From positions 19,008,692 to 19,072,691 of the forward strand of contig CM059042.1 of the NCBI GenBank assembly GCA_030279155.1: DNA of 64,000 nucleotides. Direction: 5' to 3'. Both the position numbers and the translations under genes were made by a program. Under the pieces are notes generated by a model. The model was not told the origin of the DNA. It made no database searches and saw only the letters and a list, made by a program, of their open reading frames with translations. The DNA is from Forsythia viridissima (Eukaryota; Streptophyta; Magnoliopsida; Lamiales; Oleaceae). Shown here piece after piece: positions 12,037-22,237 of the stretch; within the stretch, counting starts at the first letter, position 1, and each line of letters begins with the position of its first letter.

Positions 12037-13315
12037 CAACTCCCTATAAGATAATACACAATTTGAACCCAATCCAATCGGAATAATAAATTCAGATCTA
12101 TTTGAGTTATACTATTCCAAATCAATCAACTGTTTGTTCAAAATATGAATCTGTATATGAAAGGAGACATATTTTTCTCCAATGAAATTGGATTTATAGT
12201 AATTAAGGGGAATCCAAAATATCTTCACGGGAGGGATTGAAAACAAATCGACACGAAAAGGGTTTTAGGATATATGTATATATATTGTAATGATATACAC
12301 ACGCATTGTACACAGATACGAAATTTTTTAAGGAGGGCCGGACAAGATAGAGTGCACGTTTGACTGAGCTAACTTTATATCTAAGTTTGCTTATACTACT
12401 TTACCGCTTATCTTGTCATAGAATTCGATTTTAGAAAAATAAAAATTAGTTGGGTGGAAGAATAATTTATTCGTGTCGAAGATGAAAAAATAAAGATAAA
12501 AATAGAAATTAGTGAGTAAATGGCGATGAATGACAAAGAAAAAAAGAGTTGAGAAAGATTGATTTAAAGAACAACGTCGTATGGAAAAGATAAATCAAGT
12601 CGAGATGAAAAGATTTGGGGAAGATGAAGATATTTTAAAATTTAAAATAAAATATGTTTTTTGGGGGTTATTTTTCAAATTCAATGGCAATTCAAATATG
12701 TAGCAGATAAAGAATAATGTGAATTTGAGGAGAAGGGATTTGAAAAATAGAGGAGAAATGATGGAGAAAAATCAATTTTAAGAACGATGTAGCAGATGAA
12801 GGATTTGAGAATTTAATTTGAGTGGAATGAATTTGAAGAATAAAAGATATATGACGAAGAAAAATCAATTTTAAGAATGAAGATAAAGACAAGCGTATAT
12901 GTAATTTTTTAGGCCAGTAGAGGAGAAACTCCATATGGTCATGATAAACATTTTTATAGTTACATACTTTTTACTTATGCTTTAAAAAAATTAAAGACTT
13001 TTTTTTTTTGTTATTTATGAGTAAGAAAAATATTTTTTCTTGATGCATTTAAGATAAAATTTATTTAAAATAAATTTATTGATTAAGTATGAGACGTTAT
13101 GAAATTGTCAAGTTTGTCTAATATTTAAGCAGACTTTTTAATTCGAATACACGATTTCTTTTGTTAATTTCCTTATTTATAGATTACAAGCTCCAGAATA
13201 ATTTCGCAAAGGCTAGAGAAGAGATGGTGGATTTGTAGTCGGCGATGTTAGAGACGGCTTGAGACTTGTAATTGGGTAAAATAAAGTTATAATTTATTTT
13301 TATTTTTTACTAAGT
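12037..13315. other. 5' flank of the YTH gene, no other gene
   Basis: The 5' UTR and promoter of the minus-strand YTH gene should lie here. A TATA-rich stretch sits near 12280-12290, too loosely placed to call a TATA box. From 12440 to 12930 the sequence is purine-rich with imperfect tandem copies of a block containing GAAAAATCAATTTTAAGAA (about 12770 and 12860). A frame on the minus strand at 12692-12934 is a by-product of this repeat. Confidence 0.4.
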
Positions 13316-13676
13316 TTTTTATTAGGATTAATTACATTAATGGTTTTCATTCTTTCAGGTTTGTAACGATTTCATCCCCATTCAATTTTTTAGTAGATAT
13401 CATCCTCATTCTTCTATTTATTCTCACAGACCGTCCCCACTCACGGAATCCATCTAAATCTGCCATTAAATGGGTTCACAATTCATTTTTTATCTTTTTA
13501 AAACAAGGACATTTTATGCATACCACCAAAATTATTTCTTCCCTCCATTTGTCAAGTAAATGACGTGGTGTTCTTATATTAATGGTGAAGTTCATATTTG
13601 TTCTTTTAACTCTCATCTAACATCTCTCTTCTACCGTTCTCATAATTCTTCTCTCCTCAAATTTGTTCTTTGTTCT

Positions 13677-14224
13677 ATGTTGTGCCATTGTAACAAAAAT
13701 ATAGAAGGTAGAACATGTAGATGTGGTCATCTCATGGATCTAAAGACTTCTTGGACTGATGCGAACTCATGAAGAAGATTATTTATTTGTGACCAAAAGG
13801 TATTATTTAGCACAAATCACCGATTTTTTAGTTGAATTCTTAATGATAATGTGTTTTCTTGTAGGGAAATCGTTGTCGATACTTTGTGTGGTATGACCAA
13901 TCAATATGTGACCGATCAAAGGTAGTCATTCTGAGTTTGTTGAGGTCAACGCGAAGATTGGAAGACGAGATCTCTACATTACAAGGAGAGAATAGAAGAT
14001 TGGCAACAGAGAACATTAGATTAGAAGCTGATAATACAATATTTGAATCTGACAATAAGAGACTACAAATTCAGAATAGAAGACTAAAAACAGAGAATGG
14101 AAAATTACGTGCTGAGAACATAAGACAAGCATAAAATCAAACATCGATAGCTAGAAGCAGTCGAAATTGGATGATTTTTTTGGCTATAATTTGGTTGTTT
14201 GTAGTCTGGGTATTGATATACTAG
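13677..14224 (+). pseudogene. GRF zinc finger-coiled coil-TM protein relic
   Basis: Two exons (13677-13799 and 13865-14224) join in frame across a GT-AG intron and would give about 160 residues. The N-terminus has a GRF-type zinc finger: CRCG, then KTSWTDANS, then CDQK across the splice to NRCRYFVWYD. Next is a strong coiled coil in which E-N/R-L heptads repeat (LQGENRRLATENIRLEADN). The in-frame 3' end encodes one hydrophobic segment rich in Ile, Trp, Leu and Val (14168-14221) before TAG 14222-14224. Two premature stops are present: TGA at 13770, where the family usually has Gly (NPGRRF), and TAA at 14132. This architecture is common in plant GRF proteins. The ORF lies inside the 5.8-kb MULE and faces its transposase. 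Its function is unknown. Confidence 0.7.
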
Positions 14225-14886
14225 GTTACGTATCTGTAGTAAATGGGAAATTTGTTGGTGTTGATATTGTTAAGTTCCAATTTTCAATGAAATTAATTGG
14301 CTGAAGTTACGATGATGTTATTTTCCAATCTCCAATGGAATGAATGTACACAGCAATAACGTTATCACATTTTGGGATGAAACCTACTAGTGTAGTTAAA
14401 GAATGGAGACGTAAGCTATGACTGAATGTAAAGAATGGGGACGTAAGTTGTGACTGCATTTAAAGAATGGAGACATGTGCTGTGAATGAATATAAAGAAT
14501 GATTACATGTGTTGTAATTGCATATAAAATATAGGACATGTTGTGCTACAGCTTTTGAAGGAAAAATTGAACATGTTTGATATGTTTTGTATAAAAACCA
14601 ACAGAATCAACATCCCACATACCACAATCGACAACATCCCATCAACATCCAAGCAATTTGTAATAAATACGTTGTTTTACATAAACATATAACCAAATAC
14701 TTTAGAAACAGAAGCAAAAAACAAAACGTTTGCATTGATCACCATCAAAACACAACCATGTCCACCACATCAGTGCAAAGCACAATACTGATCTAAAAAC
14801 AACAATATGTCATGTAGTTACTGAGGACAAAAAAAGTATGTAGTTCTGTAGTGATATTCTTCCACAAAATGTACAGCTGTGACAAG

Positions 14887-15924
14887 TCAGGCCTTCTTCT
14901 TCTTTTTTGCTGCTTCCTTGGTGCCGGTGCTCTCTGTTGTAGTGGTCTTGCAACTACGTTTATTGTGTCCAGTTTGGCAACAATTTTTACAAGACATACA
15001 AATATCAAACCTGCGACTTTTATTGCTCGACGAATGTGCTTTGTCAACTTCTCTTCTTTTTACTTTCTTAGGTCTTTCTGGTTGTTTACGATGTGGTGGT
15101 GGATTTATAGGATCATGTTTGCTTTCTGCCCAAAATTTCGAACCTGCCATCAAACAAATTACTGGATGATAAGCCTTTATGAATGAATCTTTACTATAGC
15201 ACATGTCTATGTAATCTTCAAGTCGTAATTTGCATTTGGTAATGGAGCTAATTGCATGGGCACATGGCAGACCTGAAAGCTAGATCCTCCTACACGTGCA
15301 TGTCATTTTTTATAAATCGACGGAATAGATGAATCCAGTACTATTATCTCTCACCTCAAACTGCCTGTCTCCTGCATATGTAGGTTGACAGTACCTTGAT
15401 TCAACCTTCGTCTTCTCCAAAATTTTTCAAACTTTAGGGCCAAACGGATGAACCCATTTCGTAACATTTTTCCTCATTGTGGCCAAGCGTGTCATTAGAT
15501 AGTATCTTATTTTTTCCAACAAACAAATTATTGGTTTGTCCCGAGCTTGTATAATGGCTGCATTGAATGACTCACACGGATTATTCATGAGGATGTCACA
15601 CCTATTCGTCTCTTTAAAATGGGAGCGACTCCATTGCGTGGCCGGCTTGTCAACCAACCAATTATAAGTATCTACGAGAATGAAATACACGTCTATAATC
15701 CTAGACAAACTAAGGTCTTTAAGCAAACCCAACACATATTTGTCACTCATCAACCACATCAACCCGTCAGCGAGGGACAACTTAGACCTCTTATACACAT
15801 ATCTCAATAGTTGAGAAAGCCCTAGAGACTCAGCCATATAGTATATTTCAAAGTTCAAAAAATAATCAACATCAATCTCATCAATGAAATGAACTTCGCC
15901 ATAGGAATAGAACACGTTCTTCAT
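14887..15924 (-). pseudogene. MuDR-type MULE transposase relic
   Basis: The minus-strand frame 15924-15427 resembles part of a MuDRA-type transposase. A segment of the MSDKYVLGLLKDL type is followed by WSRSHFKETNRCDILMNNPC, then ESFNAAIIQARDKPII and EKIRYYLMTR. A SWIM zinc finger follows at about 15310-15230 (CTCRR..LSGLPCAHAI), broken by a TAG. The last frame, 15204-14887, has the AYHPVI segment, a basic RPKK stretch, a CCHC knuckle (CKNCCQTGHNKRSC) and a lysine-rich tail. Stops and frame changes near 15420 and 15360 break it. The N-terminal and DDE core portions look deleted, since the frame is far shorter than the roughly 700-800 aa of intact relatives. It is convergent with the GRF ORF. 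Confidence 0.8.
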
Positions 15925-16346
15925 TCTCTCGAAAGAAATCCCTCAGTGGAAGCATTTCATAGTGAACAAATGCGATTCATCTTCATCTTCTTATTCTTCT
16001 TCTTCTTTTTCTTCAAACAACAAACATAAAACAATATTTAGTGAATGAATAATTGCAATATGAGTAATTTTCTATACAAAATGATAATTTTGAACTGTAA
16101 AAAATCGAATTCCAGAAATTTACTGTACTGTGGAATACTATCGGCCTCTCTTCGAATTCGCATTTTTGGGTTTGCAAAATATAAACGATCAACAAATAAG
16201 TTTGAAGATTTTTTTGTATACCAAATACCATAAAATCAAACGAAATGGGTTTCCATAATGGAGATGATAAACGGAAGTTTCAAGAATATGAATAGTCGTT
16301 TGAGTGTCTTTTGCATGCAACGTCTGTAATTTTATATTGAGTATAA

Positions 16347-18812
16347 TCTATACTACTTCTAAAATGTCCTAAAAGGGATAAACAATTTTGGACTATTTTA
16401 CCTCCCATATTACATTTTTGGACTATTTTACCCTCCCATATTAAATAAAAAATTTAAAAACCTTTCATCTCTCAACATTATTGAACAAAATAAGGGATTG
16501 TTTGGAACATTGTGGCAACTTATCTTCAATTTTTTTTTTAACTACTGAATATAAAGTGTCATATGATGATTATGTAATTCTTAAATATGTATTTAGGATC
16601 ATAAAATGAGATTTATGAATTGAAGAGTTAAAAGACATTTCATTTGTCAATATTGACATCAAAATTTATCATTTTTTTCTATATAAAAATTATTGTGATG
16701 GTCAACTCCTTCTCTTCTTTGGCATCAACTTTTCAGATTTTATATGTAAATTTTACAAGTTAGAATTAGAAAGTTTCTCTCAAAATTTTGTTATTTTGTC
16801 TTTTTCTTTTCAAAACATATTACACACACAAAACTCATTTTTCTTTAAGTTTATAAAATAAATAAAAATGAAGATAGTGATAATTCAAAGTTGTTGAAGA
16901 ACAAACAAAAAGTTTCAATTTTTATATTCAAGAAATCTAATGTGAGATCTACGTACAAGTGGTTATTTTAACTTGATATAATGTTTTTCATAATCTTAAA
17001 CGATGTGCTAATATACCATTCCGTTTGATATGGTTCTATTTAGTTACCTATGAAATGTTATAAAAAAATGTAAAGAAATTTTCATTCGATATGGTTTGAT
17101 TTTTTTACTATGAAATGTAATGAAGAAATGTAAAAAAAAATTTCATTCAACGTGGTTTGATTGCTCACTATGAAATGTCGTATGAATTGCATAGAACTTT
17201 ATATGAATTTTTGGATGGATGGATGACATGTTCAGTATTAAATATAATTGAATAGGATTAAAAAACAATGACATGTCAAATATTTGTCTATTGGACAGTC
17301 AAACTTAGTGTAGAAAAAATGTTCCTATAGTTTAAGCCAACTGAAATTAAAAATGATCACAATTCCTTGGCATTAGTTTGAGACAAGTAGAAGCATGTAT
17401 CAAATGGAGGGAAAAAGATAGAAAAAGAAGAACATACATGAATCGGTTTTAATGTAAACAAAATAGAATTCTGGAGGGAGTGAGGAAGATAATTGTAGTA
17501 GTTTAAATATTAACCAACATAATTAACGTGAAAGTAATATGTCTAACATTAATAAATATCTCAATTTATATTTTCTTCATCATTATTTAATTACCTATAT
17601 TTTAAACTAAGAAAATTTCTAACATTTTCTACTAATTTGACCTCTTCTATTTAAAACACGTTTTCTTTCATTCTCATTATATCTACCAATTCTATTATTT
17701 TCCTTTAGTATAACTACATTTTATTATCTTGTTTAGTCTTCATGGACGGAAATTGTAGCACACATATGTCTAACAAGAGCTTGATTCTCAAGATGGCTGT
17801 GTAGGAGAGGCATTTAAGTTACCAATTCATTTTTCGAGACGTGAAATAGACAAAAAATGAGTCATCATTTTTCTGTTAGTTCCTAAAAATATTTGTAAGT
17901 ATCTTTCATATAAATAGTAAATGATCTTCATACATTTTCGTTTCCTATAATCATAATGTGTATCTATCAAAATAGACTTTGTTCATAGAGAAATAAGCAT
18001 GCGGATTGATTGGAGTTTTATCAGTTGAAGTAGCTTGCACAAAGTTCACTAAATAGGATAAAAGACATTCTGTGAAAATCGTTGTATAAGCATTGTTTCT
18101 ATAATTATGTCCTCGTAAATTTAATAGAGTTCAAGAAAAAACTCAATTGCAATTTCAAAACACGAGTGAAATATTGAGTATTTGATATTTACCAAGCGTT
18201 TTATGTGCTGAAGTTCTTGGAATAATATATTAATGACAATAACGAATACAACCAATTGAGAATATGCAACATAATTGATTTTTAGCTAGGCATGGTAATG
18301 TAATTCATTTATTTATTTCTAATTTTCTTAGCCGCCTCTCTTTTTATTAATTAAACAATAGTTAATTTTGCTATTGTCGAGGCTTTATTCAACATCTATT
18401 GAAATAAATATTGAATTGAAAATCTAGAGATCTGACCATTATTAAAAGTTTGTCAAATTCTTATTCTTCATAGCATTAATTTCATAAGATTTGATATCAA
18501 TACTTCGTCAATCATCAAAAATAATATAACCAAAATTTATTCACTAAGTAACTTTTTGGTATTACCACAATATAAAACTCATCTCTAATTAGAGTTATAC
18601 TTCTATGAATGTAAATAAAATATCAATATTATTAATTATAATATCAAACAATACAATACAATACAATAAGAACCGTGTTTTTTATTTTATTTTATTGTAA
18701 TTGCTACTTTAATATTTTAATATTTTAACAATTAAAAAATAAAATCTTTAAAAATATTAAAAATTAAAAAAATTATTGTGAAATCACGTGCAATGCACGT
18801 GTTTCTAACTAG
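16347..18812. mobile_element. Non-autonomous Helitron, about 2.47 kb
   Basis: The 5' end is TCTATACTACTTCT, preceded by A (16346). The 3' end has the hairpin CACGTGCAATGCACGTG (18785-18801), then TTTCTAA and the terminal CTAG (18809-18812), followed by T (18813). This fits insertion between host A and T without target duplication, the hallmark of plant Helitrons. The interior is AT-rich and no Rep/helicase frame is seen. It sits inside the 5.8-kb MULE and so inserted after it. Confidence 0.85.
17020..17190. repeat. Short tandem repeat, about 3 units
   Basis: Roughly 60-70-bp units recur three times, each with a TTTGATATGGTTTGATT-like block followed by ACTATGAAATGT. They lie inside the Helitron. 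No coding frame is present. Confidence 0.6.
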
Positions 18813-19410
18813 TCTCTTAAAAAGAGAGAATTTTCTATTTTTTTCTTAAAAAAAAAGAAAAGAATTTGACGATCTGATTCTGGAGGAGAATACATGTCCA
18901 CGGAACTTTCTCTATATCTTAATGGGAAGAAAGAAATATTTTGGGGGTCTGCCTAAAGTGCACTCATTTTAAAAATATAAAAAATGAAGTGCGAACCCAT
19001 TTAACGGCATATTTAGACGGATTCCGTGAGTGGGGACGGTCTGTGAGAATAAATGGAAGAATAATGATGATATCTGTTAAAAAAATTAAATGGGGATGAA
19101 ATCGTTATAAATCTGAAAGAATGGGGACAATTAGTGTAATTAACCATTTTTATTATTATAATAAAATAGAAGGGTTGATTTCAACCATAGGCGAAATCCA
19201 TTGCAAAGATTAGGGACCACATTAGACTGGGGTCCAATATTGAAGGTTTTGTTTAAAAGGATATAATTGTCATCAAAATAAAAGATTAAGTAGCTAAACG
19301 TTAAAGAAAAAATGTTGGAGAGCAAAGTGCAAGTAAAACCAATCGTTAACGGGGTCGGATCACGCAATTTACCCCAAATGAAAAGAGGGACGACGTCGTA
19401 ACAGAAGAAC

Positions 19411-19418
19411 TAGGGTTT
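19411..19418 (-). promoter_or_regulatory. Telo-box upstream of uS17
   Basis: TAGGGTTT on the plus strand (AAACCCTA on the minus strand) lies 66 bp before the uS17 start codon. Telo-boxes of this type are common near the transcription start of plant ribosomal and translation-related genes. An ACGT-core palindrome, GACGTC, lies at about 19392-19397. Regulatory activity is inferred. Confidence 0.5.
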
Positions 19419-19483
19419 AGCAAGGAGTGAAGACATTTTTGAGGGCGTGGAGAGAGAGAAACCAGAGATTTGATTAGCCAAAA

Positions 19484-19989
19484 ATGAAGCCGGTGGTGGG
19501 GATGGTGATATCGAATAAGATGCAGAAATCAGTGGTGGTAGCGGTGGATCGTCTCTTCCACCACAAACTCTACAACCGCTACGTTACGCGCACCTCCAAA
19601 TTCATGGCCCACGACGAGCACAACCAATGTAACCCCGGCGACCGCGTCCGTACTCTCTCTCTCTCTCTATATATATATTGTGTGTCTGTACATGTATTTT
19701 TGGGTGCTATTGGTTTTATCTTGTTGTTGTTTGAAGGGGGTGTGAAATAAAATGACAGTTTAGTAGTTGTGAATTGAGATTGCAGGTAAAGTTGGAACCC
19801 ACGAGGCCACTGAGCAAGCGGAAGCATTGGGTTGTTGTGGACATTCTTAAGAAGTACAAAATTTATCCACCACCGACCCCGAACCCAGGGAAGGAAGTGT
19901 CTAATACTCAAGATTCAAGCACGAAAGGCTTGAGAGTCGAGAGGTATTTTTGTTTCGAACTACCTCTTCTTTTTCACATTCTGTTTTAA
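19484..19989 (+). CDS. RPS17: Ribosomal protein uS17, organellar (probably mitochondrial)
   Basis: This is a small-subunit ribosomal protein of the bacterial S17 type, an OB-fold protein that binds 16S-like rRNA. Exon 1 is 19484-19645 (starts MKPVVGMVISNKMQKS, ends GDR). Exon 2 begins at 19786 (VKLEPTRPLSKRKHWVVVDI). The join restores the conserved GDRV-LEP-RPLSK-KHW signature, although the donor (GTCCGT) is not optimal. Read through, exon 2 stops at 19989 and the protein has about 121 aa, close to plant mitochondrial-type S17 homologues. A GT donor after codon GAG AG (19942) could instead splice to a further exon, so the last 15 or so residues are uncertain. Targeting is inferred from family likeness; no long presequence is present. 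A MULE ends 338 bp upstream. Confidence 0.85.
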
Positions 19990-21406
19990 TTGCTTGTTGG
20001 TTAGATAAATGTGGAAGAGTTTAATTTCTAACTGAAATGTGTTTTGTACTTTTGTTTAATTGATGATCAAAGAAATGCATGGGAAGGTGGTAGATTGTTA
20101 TGATTGTTGTAGGGGTCGAAGGAAATTGAGGAAAAAGGAATCAACCATGGGCTTAAATTTGAATTATGCGAGAAGCTAATCGTATATGCATAAATCAAAT
20201 CCTGGAGTTGCACTATGTATTTGTATTTTAATTGTGCATGCAAAAGTGGTTGAGATTGTTACCAGGTCATGGAAAATTAAAGAAAGGAGGGAAAAACCTC
20301 AAAAATGCTAATCACACCATAAAAAACTGGATAATGAATTCAAAGAAGCTAATCAAGATGCTACCACTTCAAGTGCAGGATAATCCCAAGGGGCTGTGGT
20401 TTTTTTATTTTATTTTTCTCTCCCAACAAATTGGGATGCTCCCTTTAGCCCCCCACAATCTGGACGTTCTTGTACTGTGACATGAGGGAAATTGGTTGCA
20501 TTTTTTTTATGAATTACTCTATAAAATGCACGTACTAATAAGTGAAGTTGATGTATTCATTTGCACGCTTTTAAGTAATTAGATCTTGAAGAGAGATTTG
20601 ATTAGAACATTGTAGAGATTAGTGGGTATGGATTCAAACCCCCCTGTAGGGTCACTATGAATTGATTGAGCTCAACTAAATGACATCTGAATTCTAATTG
20701 TATCTCTTGCCAAATTTTAATTGAACTGTAGATATTGATTTCTTGTATTTGATTTATTTTGTTAATGATTATTAGGTTAAGGATAGGAAATTTCCATTTT
20801 TGTTATTTAGAGAAAATCCCAATTTTCTGGGGATTTTAAATACAAATAAGACTAATCTTTTTGGAAAATAGAGATTATTGATTTTAAATACAAAAAAGAC
20901 TAATCCTTAAAGTGATGTTGAAATTTCTATTTAATTTCCAATTCTCCTTCTTCCCCGTCGTCTCTTTCTTTCTCTTCTATCTCTCTCCAATTCTTCATCA
21001 GCAAGGCCTTCTGTTCTACTATTCTTTTCCAATTTTTTCCATTTATTTTTTTTCCCTGTAGATTGTTTTCAGTGATAAAAGTAACAGATTATAGGAATTG
21101 CCTTCCATTTCTCATTTGTTGGCTTAATCCACTAGATTTTTGTTTCTTACGAGAACTTTCTTCAAAATAAATACCCATCATCCAGCCCCTGCGTCTCCTT
21201 TCTCTCCTTCCTTTTTCTTTTGTGCTTGAATTTGACAGGAGTTAGGGTATGTAGTAGGTCAATCGTTACGTGATATTTAGTTGTATTGCTGTTTTAAGTT
21301 TTGATCAATAAAAAAAGGTGTACTTACACTAGTCATCAATCTGAAAATTATTGTGTGATTATGAATTAGCTGATCAAGACTGCAAACGAGATGTGCTTTA
21401 AATTAT
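19990..21406. other. 3' flank of uS17, no gene seen
   Basis: This is AT-rich noncoding sequence that should hold the uS17 3' UTR. A frame at 20232-20480 has no family features. Two similar blocks with GATTTTAAATACAAAWAAGACTAATC occur at about 20830 and 20880, a small local duplication. A pyrimidine-rich tract lies at 20940-21000. Confidence 0.4.
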
Positions 21407-22237
21407 GGAAAAATTGCCTATAAGTCACTTGTACATGACTTGTTTCAAATTAGGTCAAGACATTTTTCAAAATTGTAATTAAGTCATATTTTAAGCAATA
21501 TTTTAAATTAATTCCAAAATTACCCTACAAAAACATTGACGTCTTCTTCTACATCTACAAATCTCCATCAATCATTTGGGCATGGGCAAGTTGATCGGTG
21601 ACTGTCCGGTGGTTGCGCGTTCGGTGGAAGAGGTCACGACGGCGATTTAGATGCTGAACCTAGGTAAGCTGCGATTTAGGTGCTGTTTTTTGGCGTGGGG
21701 GCCTGAATTTGATGGCGTGAGGCTGGGTATGAGTGCGACGAAGGTGATCGAAGGTGATTCGCCCATGGTGAAGTTCGGGTCTACCATAAAAAACTTGGTT
21801 CTGGTTTCTGGTTTCTGGTTTCTGGCATTCTGGTGTTTCCTGTATTCTGGTTTTCTGGTGTTTCATGCATTCTGGTTTTCTGGTGTTTCTTACGTGAATC
21901 AATTAGTTGGAATACTTTGTTCTGGTTGAATTCCAATTTTTAATTGCAAACAAGGAAATAGAAGTTCAAAATTACATTCATTCAATATTTAATTCTGGTC
22001 TCGCCGGCGGTGGTGGATATTGAGGCAGAGGGGCAACAATGGATTGTACACATTCACTTGCTTCACATACACAAGTGGTTTGGTTAGTAATTGGATTTTG
22101 AAAAGAATTGAATTGTATGTGAAAAAGAATGAAGATATAGAATAAAGATAGGTGATAATGCTCCACCATTTGATTGAATTGGAAAAAATAAAGAGAAGTG
22201 AAATATGTTGATTCAATACCATAATCAGAGTGTAGCT

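Larger units (their letters stand above)
13325..19146. mobile_element. 5.8-kb MULE with long TIRs
   Basis: Inverted ends of about 185 bp (13325-13505 and 18958-19146) match closely. They include the shared block ATTCTCACAGACCGTCCCC and the adjoining CACTCACGGAATCC. A 9-bp TTTTTATTA flanks both sides (13316-13324 and 19147-19155). The cargo is a plus-strand GRF-type ORF (13677-14224) and a convergent minus-strand MuDR-type transposase relic (14887-15924). A Helitron (16347-18812) is inserted in the right half. The element ends 338 bp upstream of the uS17 start codon. Both ORFs carry stop codons, so this copy is dead as a source of protein but has well-preserved ends. The same TIR style occurs at 52461-53668. 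Confidence 0.85.

Noticed and set aside
14851..15186. Hydrophobic plus-strand ORF as a membrane protein
   Set aside because: It is antisense to the MuDR C-terminal zinc-knuckle and lysine-rich tail, which explain its Phe/Leu/Val content.
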